Assembly (NCBI RefSeq): GCF_014200455.1
Contig: NZ_JACHBW010000010.1
Span: 186,001 to 250,000 of the forward strand
Direction: 5' to 3'
Source: Paraburkholderia bannensis
Lineage (GTDB): Bacteria; Pseudomonadota; Gammaproteobacteria; Burkholderiales; Burkholderiaceae
Length of the DNA: 64,000 nucleotides
Under the pieces are notes generated by a model. It did not search any database and was not told the DNA's origin. It saw nothing but the letters and a program-made list of their open reading frames with translations. A program made the translations under genes and the position numbers. Numbering within the stretch: position 1 is the stretch's first letter; every line of letters begins with the position of its first letter. Shown here piece after piece: positions 25,200 through 33,544 of the stretch.

Positions 25200-26039
25200 A
25201 TGAGCATCGATAGCCCCGCAGCGTCGCCCGCTTCCCCGGCAAGCGGTTCCGCCAGAACCCTCGAAGCCACGCCCGCGCGCGCGCTCGGCGAATTTATCCG
25301 CGCCCATCGCGAGCGGCTCTCGCCCGAGGAGGTCGGTTTGCCGCCGGGCCCTCGCCGCCGCACGCCTGGCTTGCGCCGCGAGGAAGTCGCACAGCTGTGC
25401 GGCGTGAGTCCCACCTGGTACACGTGGATCGAACAGGGTCGGCCAGTGTCGGCGTCGGCGGAGGCGCTCGCGCGCATCGCCGCGGCGTTGCGCCTGTCGC
25501 GCGCCGAACGCGCTTATCTGTTCGAACTGGCCGCGCAACGCGACCCCGCCGAGCCCGACGCCCCGGGCGCGGGCGCGGCGCCCGAAACGCTGCTGCAGAC
25601 CGTGGAGCTGATCGAGGCGCCCGCCTACGTGCTCGACCGCCAGTGGAGCGCGCTCGCGTGGAACGCCCATGCAGCGGATCTCTTCACCGGCTGGCTCGAC
25701 GGCGAGCACGACCGCAATCTGCTGCGTTTCACCTTCACGCAGCCGCTCGGGCGCGCATTGATCGTCGATTGGGAGACGCGCGCGCGGCGTCTGGCCGCCG
25801 AATTCCGCGCCGATTCGATCCGTCATCTGAACGACGCGCCCACCCGCGCGCTGATCGATTCGCTGCTGGCCACCAGCGACGAATTCGCGCGCTATTGGGG
25901 CTCGCAGGATGTGTTCGAGCGCGAGGGCGGGCGGCGCGAATTCAACCATCCGCGCCACGGCCGCATCGCCTACGACCAGATCACGCTCAAGCCCGCGCAT
26001 CGCGAAGACCTCAAGCTGGTCGTGCTGGTGCGCCTGTAA
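25200..26039 (+). CDS. XRE/MmyB-like transcriptional regulator
   Basis: 279-residue regulator. Residues ~18-90 form a helix-turn-helix (LGEFIRAHRERLSPEEVGL, RRTPGLRREEVAQLCGVSPTW, YTWIEQGR). The C-terminal ~180 residues are the MmyB-like ligand-binding domain found in Streptomyces-type regulators (ETLLQTVELIEAPAYVLDRQWS, WNAHAADLFTGWL). Members often regulate a divergent oxidoreductase or methyltransferase and may bind a fatty acid-like ligand; here the divergent gene is a methyltransferase. The TGTACCAGTACA palindrome lies 44 bp before its start, so it could control both genes. Confidence 0.88.
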   Translation: MSIDSPAASPASPASGSARTLEATPARALGEFIRAHRERLSPEEVGLPPGPRRRTPGLRREEVAQLCGVSPTWYTWIEQGRPVSASAEALARIAAALRLSRAERAYLFELAAQRDPAEPDAPGAGAAPETLLQTVELIEAPAYVLDRQWSALAWNAHAADLFTGWLDGEHDRNLLRFTFTQPLGRALIVDWETRARRLAAEFRADSIRHLNDAPTRALIDSLLATSDEFARYWGSQDVFEREGGRREFNHPRHGRIAYDQITLKPAHREDLKLVVLVRL

Positions 26040-26086
26040 GCGAGACCCGCCGCGCCGGGCGCCTCGGGCACGGCGCGCGCCGATGT

Positions 26087-26092
26087 TAAAAT
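26087..26092 (+). promoter_or_regulatory. Possible argH -10 hexamer
   Basis: TAAAAT in the context ATGTTAAAATCGC, about 110 bases before the argH ATG. No good -35 is seen 17 bp upstream, so the call is weak. Confidence 0.3.
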
Positions 26093-26208
26093 CGCTAACT
26101 TTCCCGCTGCGCGCGGCGCTGGAGCGCACTTCGAATGCACTCCGAATGCACCCTGAAGCGCCCTGCCGCGCGGCACGCTTTCTCACCGTTCGCTCAAGCC
26201 CCATCACC

Positions 26209-27615
26209 ATGACGTCCCAACTGCACAAAAAAGGCGAAGCCTGGTCGGCTCGCTTCTCCGAGCCCATGTCGGAGCTGGTCAAACGCTATACGTCGTCGGT
26301 CTTCTTCGATAAGCGCCTTGCGCTGGTCGACATCGAAGGGTCGCTTGCGCACGCGTCGATGCTGGCCGCGCAGAAAATCATCTCCGCCGACGACCTCGCC
26401 GCCATTCAGGGCGGCATGGCGCAAATCAAGGGCGAGATCGAGCGCGGCGAGTTCGAATGGAAGCTCGACCTCGAAGACGTACACCTGAACATCGAAGCGC
26501 GCCTGACCGCGCTGATCGGCGACGCCGGCAAGCGCCTGCACACTGGCCGCTCGCGCAACGACCAGGTCGCGACCGACATCCGTCTGTGGCTGCGCGGCGA
26601 AATCGACCGCATCGGCGGCCTGCTGGGCGATCTGCGCGGCGCGCTGCTCGACCTCGCCGAGCAGCACGCGGGCACCATCATGCCGGGCTTCACGCACCTG
26701 CAGGTGGCGCAGCCGGTCACCTTCGGCCACCACCTGCTCGCCTACGTCGAAATGTTCTCGCGCGACGCCGAGCGCATGATCGACTGCCGCAAGCGCGTGA
26801 ACCGTCTGCCGCTGGGCGCGGCCGCGCTCGCGGGCACCAGCTACCCGATCGACCGTCATGCCGTGGCGAAGACGCTGGGCTTCGACGGCATCTGCGCGAA
26901 CTCGCTCGACGCCGTGTCCGACCGCGACTTCGCGATCGAATTCACCGCGGCGGCGGCGCTGGTCATGACGCACGTGTCGCGCTTCTCGGAAGAGCTGGTG
27001 CTGTGGGTGAGCCCGCGCGTCGGTTTCATCGATATCGCCGACCGCTTCTGCACCGGCTCGTCGATCATGCCGCAGAAGAAGAACCCGGACGTGCCCGAAC
27101 TCGCGCGCGGCAAGACCGGCCGCGTGAACGGCCATCTGATCGGCCTGCTCACGCTGATGAAGGGCCAGCCGCTCGCGTACAACAAGGACAACCAGGAAGA
27201 CAAGGAGCCGCTGTTCGATACCGTCGATACGGTCGCGGACACGCTGCGCATTTTCGCGGAGATGGTCGCGGGCATCACGGTCAAGGCCGATGCGATGCGC
27301 GCCGCCGCGCTGCAAGGCTTCTCGACGGCCACCGATCTGGCCGACTACCTCGTGAAGAAGGGCCTGCCGTTCCGCGACGCCCACGAAGCCGTGGCGCACG
27401 CCGTGCGTATCTGCGTGGACCGCAACTGCGATCTGGCCGATCTGACGCTCGATGAAATGCGCGGCGAACTGCCGGCCGTGGCGCATCTGCTCGCCGAAGA
27501 CGTGTTTGAAGTGTTGACGCTGGAGGGCTCGGTGTCGGCGCGTAACCATCCGGGCGGCACCGCACCGGAACAGGTTCGCGCTGCTGTGGCAGCGGCGCGT
27601 GCGGCGCTGAAGTAA
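26209..27615 (+). CDS. argH: Argininosuccinate lyase
   Basis: 468-residue enzyme for the last step of arginine synthesis, splitting argininosuccinate to arginine and fumarate. ATG 26209 gives MTSQLHKKGEAWSARFSEP; an open frame from 25909 is a shadow. HTGRSRNDQVATDIRLWLR is the substrate-binding region and GSSIMPQKKNPDVPELARG the signature loop with the catalytic Ser. The active-site His sits in FTHLQVAQPV. It is normally a cytosolic homotetramer. Nothing around it belongs to arginine synthesis; a strong terminator follows. Confidence 0.96.
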   Translation: MTSQLHKKGEAWSARFSEPMSELVKRYTSSVFFDKRLALVDIEGSLAHASMLAAQKIISADDLAAIQGGMAQIKGEIERGEFEWKLDLEDVHLNIEARLTALIGDAGKRLHTGRSRNDQVATDIRLWLRGEIDRIGGLLGDLRGALLDLAEQHAGTIMPGFTHLQVAQPVTFGHHLLAYVEMFSRDAERMIDCRKRVNRLPLGAAALAGTSYPIDRHAVAKTLGFDGICANSLDAVSDRDFAIEFTAAAALVMTHVSRFSEELVLWVSPRVGFIDIADRFCTGSSIMPQKKNPDVPELARGKTGRVNGHLIGLLTLMKGQPLAYNKDNQEDKEPLFDTVDTVADTLRIFAEMVAGITVKADAMRAAALQGFSTATDLADYLVKKGLPFRDAHEAVAHAVRICVDRNCDLADLTLDEMRGELPAVAHLLAEDVFEVLTLEGSVSARNHPGGTAPEQVRAAVAAARAALK

Positions 27616-27640
27616 GCCTTCAGCGGCGGACATGCCTGAA

Positions 27641-27680
27641 AGCGGGGCGCGCGACGATCACCGTGGCGCGCCCCGCTTTT
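27641..27680 (+). terminator. Rho-independent terminator after argH
   Basis: Stem AGCGGGGCGCG / CGCGCCCCGCT (27641-27677) followed by TTTT. Confidence 0.8.
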
Positions 27681-27835
27681 CTATCCGCGCATCATGGCGT
27701 GGCGCTGTGCCCGCCCCAGATTGGGCGAAGTGTGCGCCTGCTGCGGGTGCGGCGGCGGCTATGATTTTTTGCAGAAGCAGCCCACGGCATCGTATCGTTG
27801 CAGGGTTGCCCGTCTGACTCGACCTGCTCGCACTC

Positions 27836-28765
27836 ATGATCGTCCGCCCTCATCTCGAATGGTTCCGCATGCTGCTGGCGTGGCGCGGCTCCGTGTTGCC
27901 GCAACTGTTGCCACGCCTCTTTATCGTGCTGTGCCTGTCGTTCGTCGCCGTGGCCGCGCACGATCACATCCTGCGCGTGACGGTCAATCTGAGTACCGTG
28001 CCGTTTTCGCTGATCGGCATCGCGCTGGCCGTTTTTCTCGGCTTTCGCAATAACGCCAGCTACGACCGCTACTGGGAAGGCCGCAAGCTCTGGGGCCAGT
28101 TGCTCAACGAAACGCGCTCGCTCACGCGCGAGGCCCTGACGCTGACCAACGGCGGCGATGCCACCGGCTCCATCGCGCGCGCACGCGCCTTCGTCACCGT
28201 GCTCAGCGCGCTGCCGCACGCCTTGCGCCATCAATTGCGCCACACCGACCCGCAAGCCGATCTCGAACGGCTGCTGCCGCCCGCTTTGCTCGCGCGCGTG
28301 ATGGCCTCGCGCTTCAGGCCCATGACCTTGCTGCTTTGCGCCTCCGAGTGGGTGCGCAACGAAACGCGCGAAGGCCGCCTCGACGGTTTCGCGGTGCTCG
28401 CCTTCGAACGCAATCTGAACGGTTTATCCGATGTGATCGGCGGCTGCGAGCGCATCGCGTCGACGCCGCTACCCTTCGCCTACACGGTGATGATTCACCG
28501 CACGGTGTACTTCTTCTGCGCGCTGCTGCCGTTCGGTCTGGTGGACAGCATCGGCGCGCTGACGCCGATCTTCGCGGTGTTCGTCGCCTATGCGTTCATG
28601 GCGCACGAAGCCATTGCTTCGCAGATCGAAGATCCGTTCGGCACCGAGGACAACGACCTTGCGCTCAGCGCCATGTCCATCTATATCGAGGCCGCCTTGC
28701 ACGACCTGCTGGGCGATCCGACGACGCTGCCTACTCATGCGCCCGACGATTTCGTCATCGACTAG
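27836..28765 (+). CDS. Bestrophin-family (UPF0187) putative anion channel
   Basis: 309-residue membrane protein. MIVRPHLEWFRMLLAWRGSVLPQLLPRLFIV is the typical N-terminus of the YneE/bestrophin family, and FRNNASYDRYWEGRKLWGQ is its core motif. A pore helix region and later helices (HRTVYFFCALLPFGLVDSIGA) follow; the C-terminus holds DPFGTEDNDLAL, the conserved acidic patch. Characterised bacterial homologues form pentameric channels. Physiological role here is unknown. It stands alone between two terminators. Confidence 0.9.
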   Translation: MIVRPHLEWFRMLLAWRGSVLPQLLPRLFIVLCLSFVAVAAHDHILRVTVNLSTVPFSLIGIALAVFLGFRNNASYDRYWEGRKLWGQLLNETRSLTREALTLTNGGDATGSIARARAFVTVLSALPHALRHQLRHTDPQADLERLLPPALLARVMASRFRPMTLLLCASEWVRNETREGRLDGFAVLAFERNLNGLSDVIGGCERIASTPLPFAYTVMIHRTVYFFCALLPFGLVDSIGALTPIFAVFVAYAFMAHEAIASQIEDPFGTEDNDLALSAMSIYIEAALHDLLGDPTTLPTHAPDDFVID

Positions 28766-28794
28766 CCGCGGCCCGAAAAACTAAACCGCCAAAC

Positions 28795-28832
28795 AAAACG
28801 GGCGTGAATCGCAAGGATTCACGCCCGTTTTT
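28795..28832. terminator. Bidirectional terminator, bestrophin / lprI-like
   Basis: Perfect stem AAAACGGGCGTGAATC / GATTCACGCCCGTTTT with loop GCAAG, then a further T. Between convergent genes. Confidence 0.94.
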
Positions 28833-28852
28833 GCATGAGGTTTCACAGCGGC

Positions 28853-29578
28853 TCAGCGATTATTCACCGTCTCCGACAGACGCTTGAGCGTCGCCAGTCG
28901 CGCGCCCAGCAGATCGAGCCGCGCATGTTCGTCGATGAGCGGCGTGGTCGCGTCGCGGTAGGCGCGCCACGCGCTCTGCGCGCGCGCCACCGCAGGCCGC
29001 GCGTGTTGCGGCATGCGCGCGTATAGCTGCCGATAGTAGCGGTTCAGGTCGTAGCTCACGTGCTCGCAGCGGGCATCGGCACTGCAGGCGCGCGCACGCA
29101 CGGGCCTGCCTGTGGTCGTGGCGAGCGACGCGCGCAGCGCGAGCGCCCGATCGCGCACGGGCTGCAGGCGCATATCGGCCTCGTAAAGCTGATACGACGA
29201 GCCGCTGGAGGTGGCGAACGCCGCGCCCAGCATCGTATCTTCGGCGTCGCGCCAGGCGACCCACTTCTGCTGGCTCGCCTTCCAGCGCTTTTGCTGCGCC
29301 GCCGGCAGCCTCGCGACCATCTGCGCGAGCGCGGCATCGGCGGCGGCGCGCCAGGCTGAACGCGCCTCGTCCATGCACTGAACCTGGCCCGCCGTCGAGG
29401 AACGATCGGCGCGCGCAAGACACGCGCGCATGCCCGCATCGATCGGATCGGCCGCCGACACTTCAGCGTGCGCAAGCGGCGACGCCAGCACCACCCACAG
29501 CGCCGCCGCCACCGATCCCGCCTTCACCAGCGAATGCAACGACTCTTGCACCGAACCCCGCAGAAACCGCACCGTCAT
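28853..29578 (-). CDS. LprI-like (DUF1311) secreted protein
   Basis: 241 residues. MTVRFLRGSVQESLHSLVKAG precedes a hydrophobic segment ending ASPLAHA, read as a signal peptide. The mature part has a DUF1311/LprI domain around residues 45-120: paired Cys (MRACLARADR, VQCMDEARS), DAALAQMVARL and KWVAWRDAEDTMLG, the family hallmark. The C-terminal half repeats related features (RACSADARCEHVSYDLN..., AQSAWRAYRD), suggesting a duplicated domain. Mycobacterial LprI inhibits lysozyme; that role is not established in proteobacteria. It starts 17 bp after the decarboxylase stop and is likely cotranscribed. Confidence 0.82.
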   Translation of the reverse strand: MTVRFLRGSVQESLHSLVKAGSVAAALWVVLASPLAHAEVSAADPIDAGMRACLARADRSSTAGQVQCMDEARSAWRAAADAALAQMVARLPAAQQKRWKASQQKWVAWRDAEDTMLGAAFATSSGSSYQLYEADMRLQPVRDRALALRASLATTTGRPVRARACSADARCEHVSYDLNRYYRQLYARMPQHARPAVARAQSAWRAYRDATTPLIDEHARLDLLGARLATLKRLSETVNNR

Positions 29579-29595
29579 GCCGCGCGCCTCCCGCT

Positions 29596-31875
29596 TCAGG
29601 CCCGCACGCAATCCACGAAGTACTCGATGCGGCCGTTGATGGTCTCGCCCACGAGTCCGTGGATGTCGGTGTGGAAGCCCGGGAAGCGCTCGTTGAATTC
29701 GCGCGCGAACTTGAGGTAGTTCACGATCGTCTTGTTGAAGCGCTCGCCCGGAATCAGCAGCGGAATGCCCGGCGGGTACGGCGTGAGCAGGATCGACGTG
29801 ACGCGGCCTTCGAGTTCGTCGATGGCCACTCGATCGATCTCGCGGTGCGCGAGCTTGGCGAAGGCGTCGGACGGCTTCATCGCCGGTTCCATCGTCGACA
29901 GATACATCTCGGTCGTCAGACGCGCGATGTCGTTGGCGCGATAGACGCTGTGGATCTGCTGGCACAGATCGCGCAGGCCCACGCGCTCGTACATCGGATG
30001 TTGCGCGACGAACTCGGGCAGCACGCGCCACAGCGGCTGGTTATTGTCGTAGTCGTCCTTGAACTGCTGGAGTTCCGTGACCATCGAGTTCCAGCGGCCC
30101 TTGGTGATGCCGATCGTGAACATGATGAAGAACGAGTACAGACCGGTCTTCTCGACGATGATGCCGTGCTCGGCCAGGTACTTCGTGACGATCGCGGCCG
30201 GAATGCCGGTTTCGCCGAATTCGCCGTCCACGTCCAGACCCGGCGTGACGATGGTCGCCTTGATCGGGTCCAGCATGTTGAAGCCTTCGGCCAGCGCACC
30301 GAAGCCGTGCCAGTGGTCGTTCGGGCGCAGGATCCAGTCCTCGCGCGAGCCGATGCCTTCCTCGGCCAGATCGTCCGGACCCCAGACCTGGAAGAACCAG
30401 TCGTCGCCGTATTCGGCGTCCACCTTGCGCATGGCGCGGCGGAAGTCGAGCGCTTCGGCGATCGACTCTTCGACCAGCGCCGGGCCGCCCGGCGCTTCCA
30501 TCATGGCGGCGGCCACGTCGCACGACGCGATGATCGCGTATTGCGGCGAGGTGGACGTGTGCATCAGATAGGCTTCGTTGAAACGATGGCGGTCGAACGC
30601 GCTGTCTTCGGAGTCCTGCACGACGATCTGCGAAGCCTGCGAGATGCCGGCCAGCAGCTTGTGCGTGGAGTGCGTCGCGAACACCAGCGCCTTGGTGCGC
30701 GGACGGCCCGCGCCGATCGCGTGCATGTCCTGGTAGAACTCGTGGAATTCGGCGTGCGGCAGCCACGCTTCGTCGAAGTGCAGCGTGTCGAGCATGTCGC
30801 CGAGCAGATCCTTGATCATCTCGACGTTGTAGACGACGCCGTCATAGGTGCTCTGCGTGATCGTCAGGATGCGCGGCTTGACGTTGGGGTTCTTAGCCAG
30901 CGCTTCACGGGCGAACGGATTCGCCTCGATCTTCTTGCGGATGTTTTCCGGCTTGAACTCGTCGCGCGGGATCGGGCCGATGATGCCGAAGTTGTTGCGC
31001 GTGGGCTTGAGGAACACGGGAATCGCGCCCGTCATCGTGATCGCGTGCAGGATCGACTTGTGGCAGTTACGGTCCACCAGCACGATGTCGCCCGGCGCGA
31101 CCGTTGCGTGCCAGACAATCTTGTTCGACGTGGAGGTGCCGTTGGTCACGAAGAACACGTGGTCCGCGCTGAAAATGCGCGCGGCGTTGCGCTCCGACGC
31201 CGCAACCGGGCCGGTGTGGTCGAGCAGCTGGCCGAGTTCTTCCACGGCGTTGCAGACGTCCGCGCGCAGCATGTTTTCGCCGAAGAACTGGTGGAACATC
31301 TGACCAAGCGGGTTCTTCAGGAACGCCACGCCGCCCGAGTGACCCGGGCAGTGCCACGAGTACGAGCCTTCGTCGGCGTACTTGACCAGCTCCTTGAAGA
31401 ACGGCGGCGACAGCGCGTCCAGATACACCTTTGCCTCGCGGATCACGTGGCGCGCGACGAACTCCGGCGTGTCCTCGAACATGTGAATGAAGCCGTGCAG
31501 CTCGCGCAGGATGTCGTTGGGCAGATGGCGCGAGGTGCGCGTTTCGCCGTACAGGAAAATGGGGATGTCGGCGTTGCGCTTGCGCACCGCTTCCATGAAG
31601 GCGCGCAGCGCGACGATCGCGGGTGCGTGCTCCGGCGCTTCGCCGTCCGAGCCTTCCACGTAGGGCAGCAGCTCGTCGTCGTCGATCGACAGGATGAAGC
31701 ACGCGGCGCGGCTCGACTGCTGCGCGAACGAGGTGAGGTCGCCGTAGCTCGTCAGCCCGAGGACTTCCGCGCCCTCTTTCTCGATGGCTTCGGCGAGAGC
31801 GCGGATGCCGGAACCCGAGATGTTCTCGGAGCGAAAGTCTTCGTCGATGATGACGACGGGAAAACGAAACTTCAT
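29596..31875 (-). CDS. Arginine/lysine/ornithine decarboxylase (OKR_DC_1 family)
   Basis: PLP-dependent decarboxylase of 759 residues. The N-terminal wing (to about 130, MKFRFPVVIIDEDFRSENIS) is a receiver-like domain. The core has WHCPGHSGGVAFLKNP and the PLP-lysine motif ATHSTHKLLAG; PPGIPLLIPGE starts the C-terminal domain. Lengths and motifs fit the SpeF/AdiA/CadA group. Substrate (Arg, Lys or Orn) cannot be assigned, and no antiporter gene (adiC, cadB, potE) is adjacent, so a biosynthetic polyamine role is as likely as acid resistance. It follows dcd with an 89-bp gap. Confidence 0.93.
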   Translation of the reverse strand: MKFRFPVVIIDEDFRSENISGSGIRALAEAIEKEGAEVLGLTSYGDLTSFAQQSSRAACFILSIDDDELLPYVEGSDGEAPEHAPAIVALRAFMEAVRKRNADIPIFLYGETRTSRHLPNDILRELHGFIHMFEDTPEFVARHVIREAKVYLDALSPPFFKELVKYADEGSYSWHCPGHSGGVAFLKNPLGQMFHQFFGENMLRADVCNAVEELGQLLDHTGPVAASERNAARIFSADHVFFVTNGTSTSNKIVWHATVAPGDIVLVDRNCHKSILHAITMTGAIPVFLKPTRNNFGIIGPIPRDEFKPENIRKKIEANPFAREALAKNPNVKPRILTITQSTYDGVVYNVEMIKDLLGDMLDTLHFDEAWLPHAEFHEFYQDMHAIGAGRPRTKALVFATHSTHKLLAGISQASQIVVQDSEDSAFDRHRFNEAYLMHTSTSPQYAIIASCDVAAAMMEAPGGPALVEESIAEALDFRRAMRKVDAEYGDDWFFQVWGPDDLAEEGIGSREDWILRPNDHWHGFGALAEGFNMLDPIKATIVTPGLDVDGEFGETGIPAAIVTKYLAEHGIIVEKTGLYSFFIMFTIGITKGRWNSMVTELQQFKDDYDNNQPLWRVLPEFVAQHPMYERVGLRDLCQQIHSVYRANDIARLTTEMYLSTMEPAMKPSDAFAKLAHREIDRVAIDELEGRVTSILLTPYPPGIPLLIPGERFNKTIVNYLKFAREFNERFPGFHTDIHGLVGETINGRIEYFVDCVRA

Positions 31876-31964
31876 GGGCGATTCTCCAAATGAAACGACC
31901 GCTGCATGTAACGCGCAGCGGTCCCCGTATGTCGTAAATCCGGTGGGTTAAGTGCGCTCGAACG

Positions 31965-32534
31965 TCAGGTCTTGGGCAAGGTAACGCCGTGCTGGCCTTG
32001 ATACTTGCCGCCGCGATCGGCGTAAGACACTTCGCAGACCTCGTCGCTCTCGAAGAAGAGAACTTGAGCGACGCCTTCGTTCGCGTAGATTTTGGCAGGC
32101 AAAGGTGTCGTATTCGAGAATTCGAGCGTGACGTAGCCTTCCCACTCGGGTTCGAACGGCGTGACGTTCACGATGATGCCGCAGCGCGCATAGGTGGACT
32201 TGCCCAGACACACCGTCAGGACGCTGCGCGGAATGCGGAAATACTCGACCGTACGCGCGAGCGCGAAGGAATTGGGCGGGATGATGCAGACGTCGCCCTT
32301 GAAGTCCACGAACGACTTTTCGTCGAAATTCTTCGGATCGACGATGGTCGAGTTGATGTTCGTGAAGATCTTGAATTCGTCGGCGCAGCGGATGTCGTAG
32401 CCGTAGCTGGAGGTGCCGTAGCTCACGATCTTGCGGCCGTCTTCCGACATGCGGACCTGGTCGCGTGCGAACGGCTCGATCATGTTCTGCTCTTCGGCCA
32501 TGCGCCGGATCCACTTGTCGGATTTGATTGCCAT
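31965..32534 (-). CDS. dcd: dCTP deaminase
   Basis: 189-residue enzyme that converts dCTP to dUTP, feeding dTMP synthesis. MAIKSDKWIRRMAEEQNMI is the conserved opening, YGTSSYGYDIRC a nucleotide-binding block, SVLTVCLGKSTYARCGI and NVTPFEPEWEGYVTLEFSN contain the catalytic Glu. GVAQVLFFESDEVCEVSYAD and KYQGQHGVTLPKT complete the C-terminus. In this homotrimeric family a dCTP/dTTP allosteric switch is known. It is in the same orientation as the decarboxylase downstream and may share a transcript. Confidence 0.95.
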   Translation of the reverse strand: MAIKSDKWIRRMAEEQNMIEPFARDQVRMSEDGRKIVSYGTSSYGYDIRCADEFKIFTNINSTIVDPKNFDEKSFVDFKGDVCIIPPNSFALARTVEYFRIPRSVLTVCLGKSTYARCGIIVNVTPFEPEWEGYVTLEFSNTTPLPAKIYANEGVAQVLFFESDEVCEVSYADRGGKYQGQHGVTLPKT

Positions 32535-32786
32535 GTTTCGCTACGGTCCAGAAAAAACGGGGAACAAAAAAGAAGAAGGCTCGCAAAACCCGCCCGAGGC
32601 CCTCTGGCCGTGGCGTTGCCTTGCGAAAGGCGACTATTTTACGCGATGTGAGTCTGTGTGCCTGGAAGTGCGCTTCGAATGCGCCGCCATGACGCTTTAG
32701 CGGGGGTTTCGGGCACGTTCGAGACGTTTTGCAGGCGGCTTACAGGCGCTTCCCGCTGTACGTTGCGCGTTGCTCATGGCATCCGC

Positions 32787-33323
32787 TCATTGCACCTTGA
32801 CCACGCCGCACGCCAGCGCCGCGCCGGTGCCGCGTTGCGGATAGGCGTAAGGATCGATGGCGTCGTGATGCACGATCACCGCGCGCTGGAGCACCGAGCG
32901 CACGCCGTCGAGCGACACGTCGGTCGCAACCAGAAAGCCGGTGGCCACGCCGTTGGAGTCCGCATGAATATTGCCGAGGTCGCCGGCAACCCGCGCCCCG
33001 GGCTTCAGACGTTCAGCAGCGGGCGCGAAGACCGGGCCGGCGCTGGAGGCGTCGGTGGCGTTGCAGTCGCCGCGCTCGTGGATCTGCAGGGCATGGTCGG
33101 AATCGGGCGGCAGGCCGGCGAGGTTGTAGCTCACCTGCACGCCGTCAGAGTGTTCGACGAACGACACGGTGCCGCGCACCAGATTGCCGACGGTGGGCTG
33201 CAACTGCGTGCCCGCACGCTTGTCCTGCTGGCCCATGAAGCTCGTGCAGCCGCCCAGCAGCATGCACGCAACCACGGCCACCAGGACTGCATTCCCCGCC
33301 TGCCTGTCGTTTCCTTTAACCAT
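32787..33323 (-). CDS. Degenerate Cu/Zn superoxide-dismutase-like lipoprotein
   Basis: 178 residues. MVKGNDRQAGNAVLVAVVAC is a signal peptide ending in the lipobox LLGGC with Cys26. The SOD_Cu fold is clear: LVRGTVSFVEHSDGVQVSYN, HALQIHERGDC, AGDLGNI.ADSNGVATG, ALACGVV. Compared with the usual GFHIHE..DC, GGHFNP and GPHAGDL, the first Cu ligand is Gln80, the bridging His is Val98, the Zn His residues around 105-112 are missing and His82, Asp115 and His152 are kept. Dismutase activity is therefore unlikely. The disulphide pair Cys87/Cys172 remains. Confidence 0.85.
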   Translation of the reverse strand: MVKGNDRQAGNAVLVAVVACMLLGGCTSFMGQQDKRAGTQLQPTVGNLVRGTVSFVEHSDGVQVSYNLAGLPPDSDHALQIHERGDCNATDASSAGPVFAPAAERLKPGARVAGDLGNIHADSNGVATGFLVATDVSLDGVRSVLQRAVIVHHDAIDPYAYPQRGTGAALACGVVKVQ

Positions 33324-33544
33324 GCGTTCCTCTTGCCGGCGCACGCCCGCCCCTTGCGGCTGTCGATCCGGACCCATGAATCCAACATGATACCGCGCAC
33401 GCGCGCCGTCGCGGGCCTTCGGTGGCCTTCCGAGGCCTTGAACAGCCCGTCATGCGCGCAGACGCGCACGCCGCGGGCCTTGTCATGCAAGGCGCACGCG
33501 GCGTGCCTTGAAAACAGCTGAGATACGCGAATGCGCTCAGGTGC

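Noticed and set aside
29659..31893. Open frame of 744 codons antisense to the decarboxylase gene
   Set aside because: No ribosome site or family motif; the decarboxylase on the minus strand is certain.
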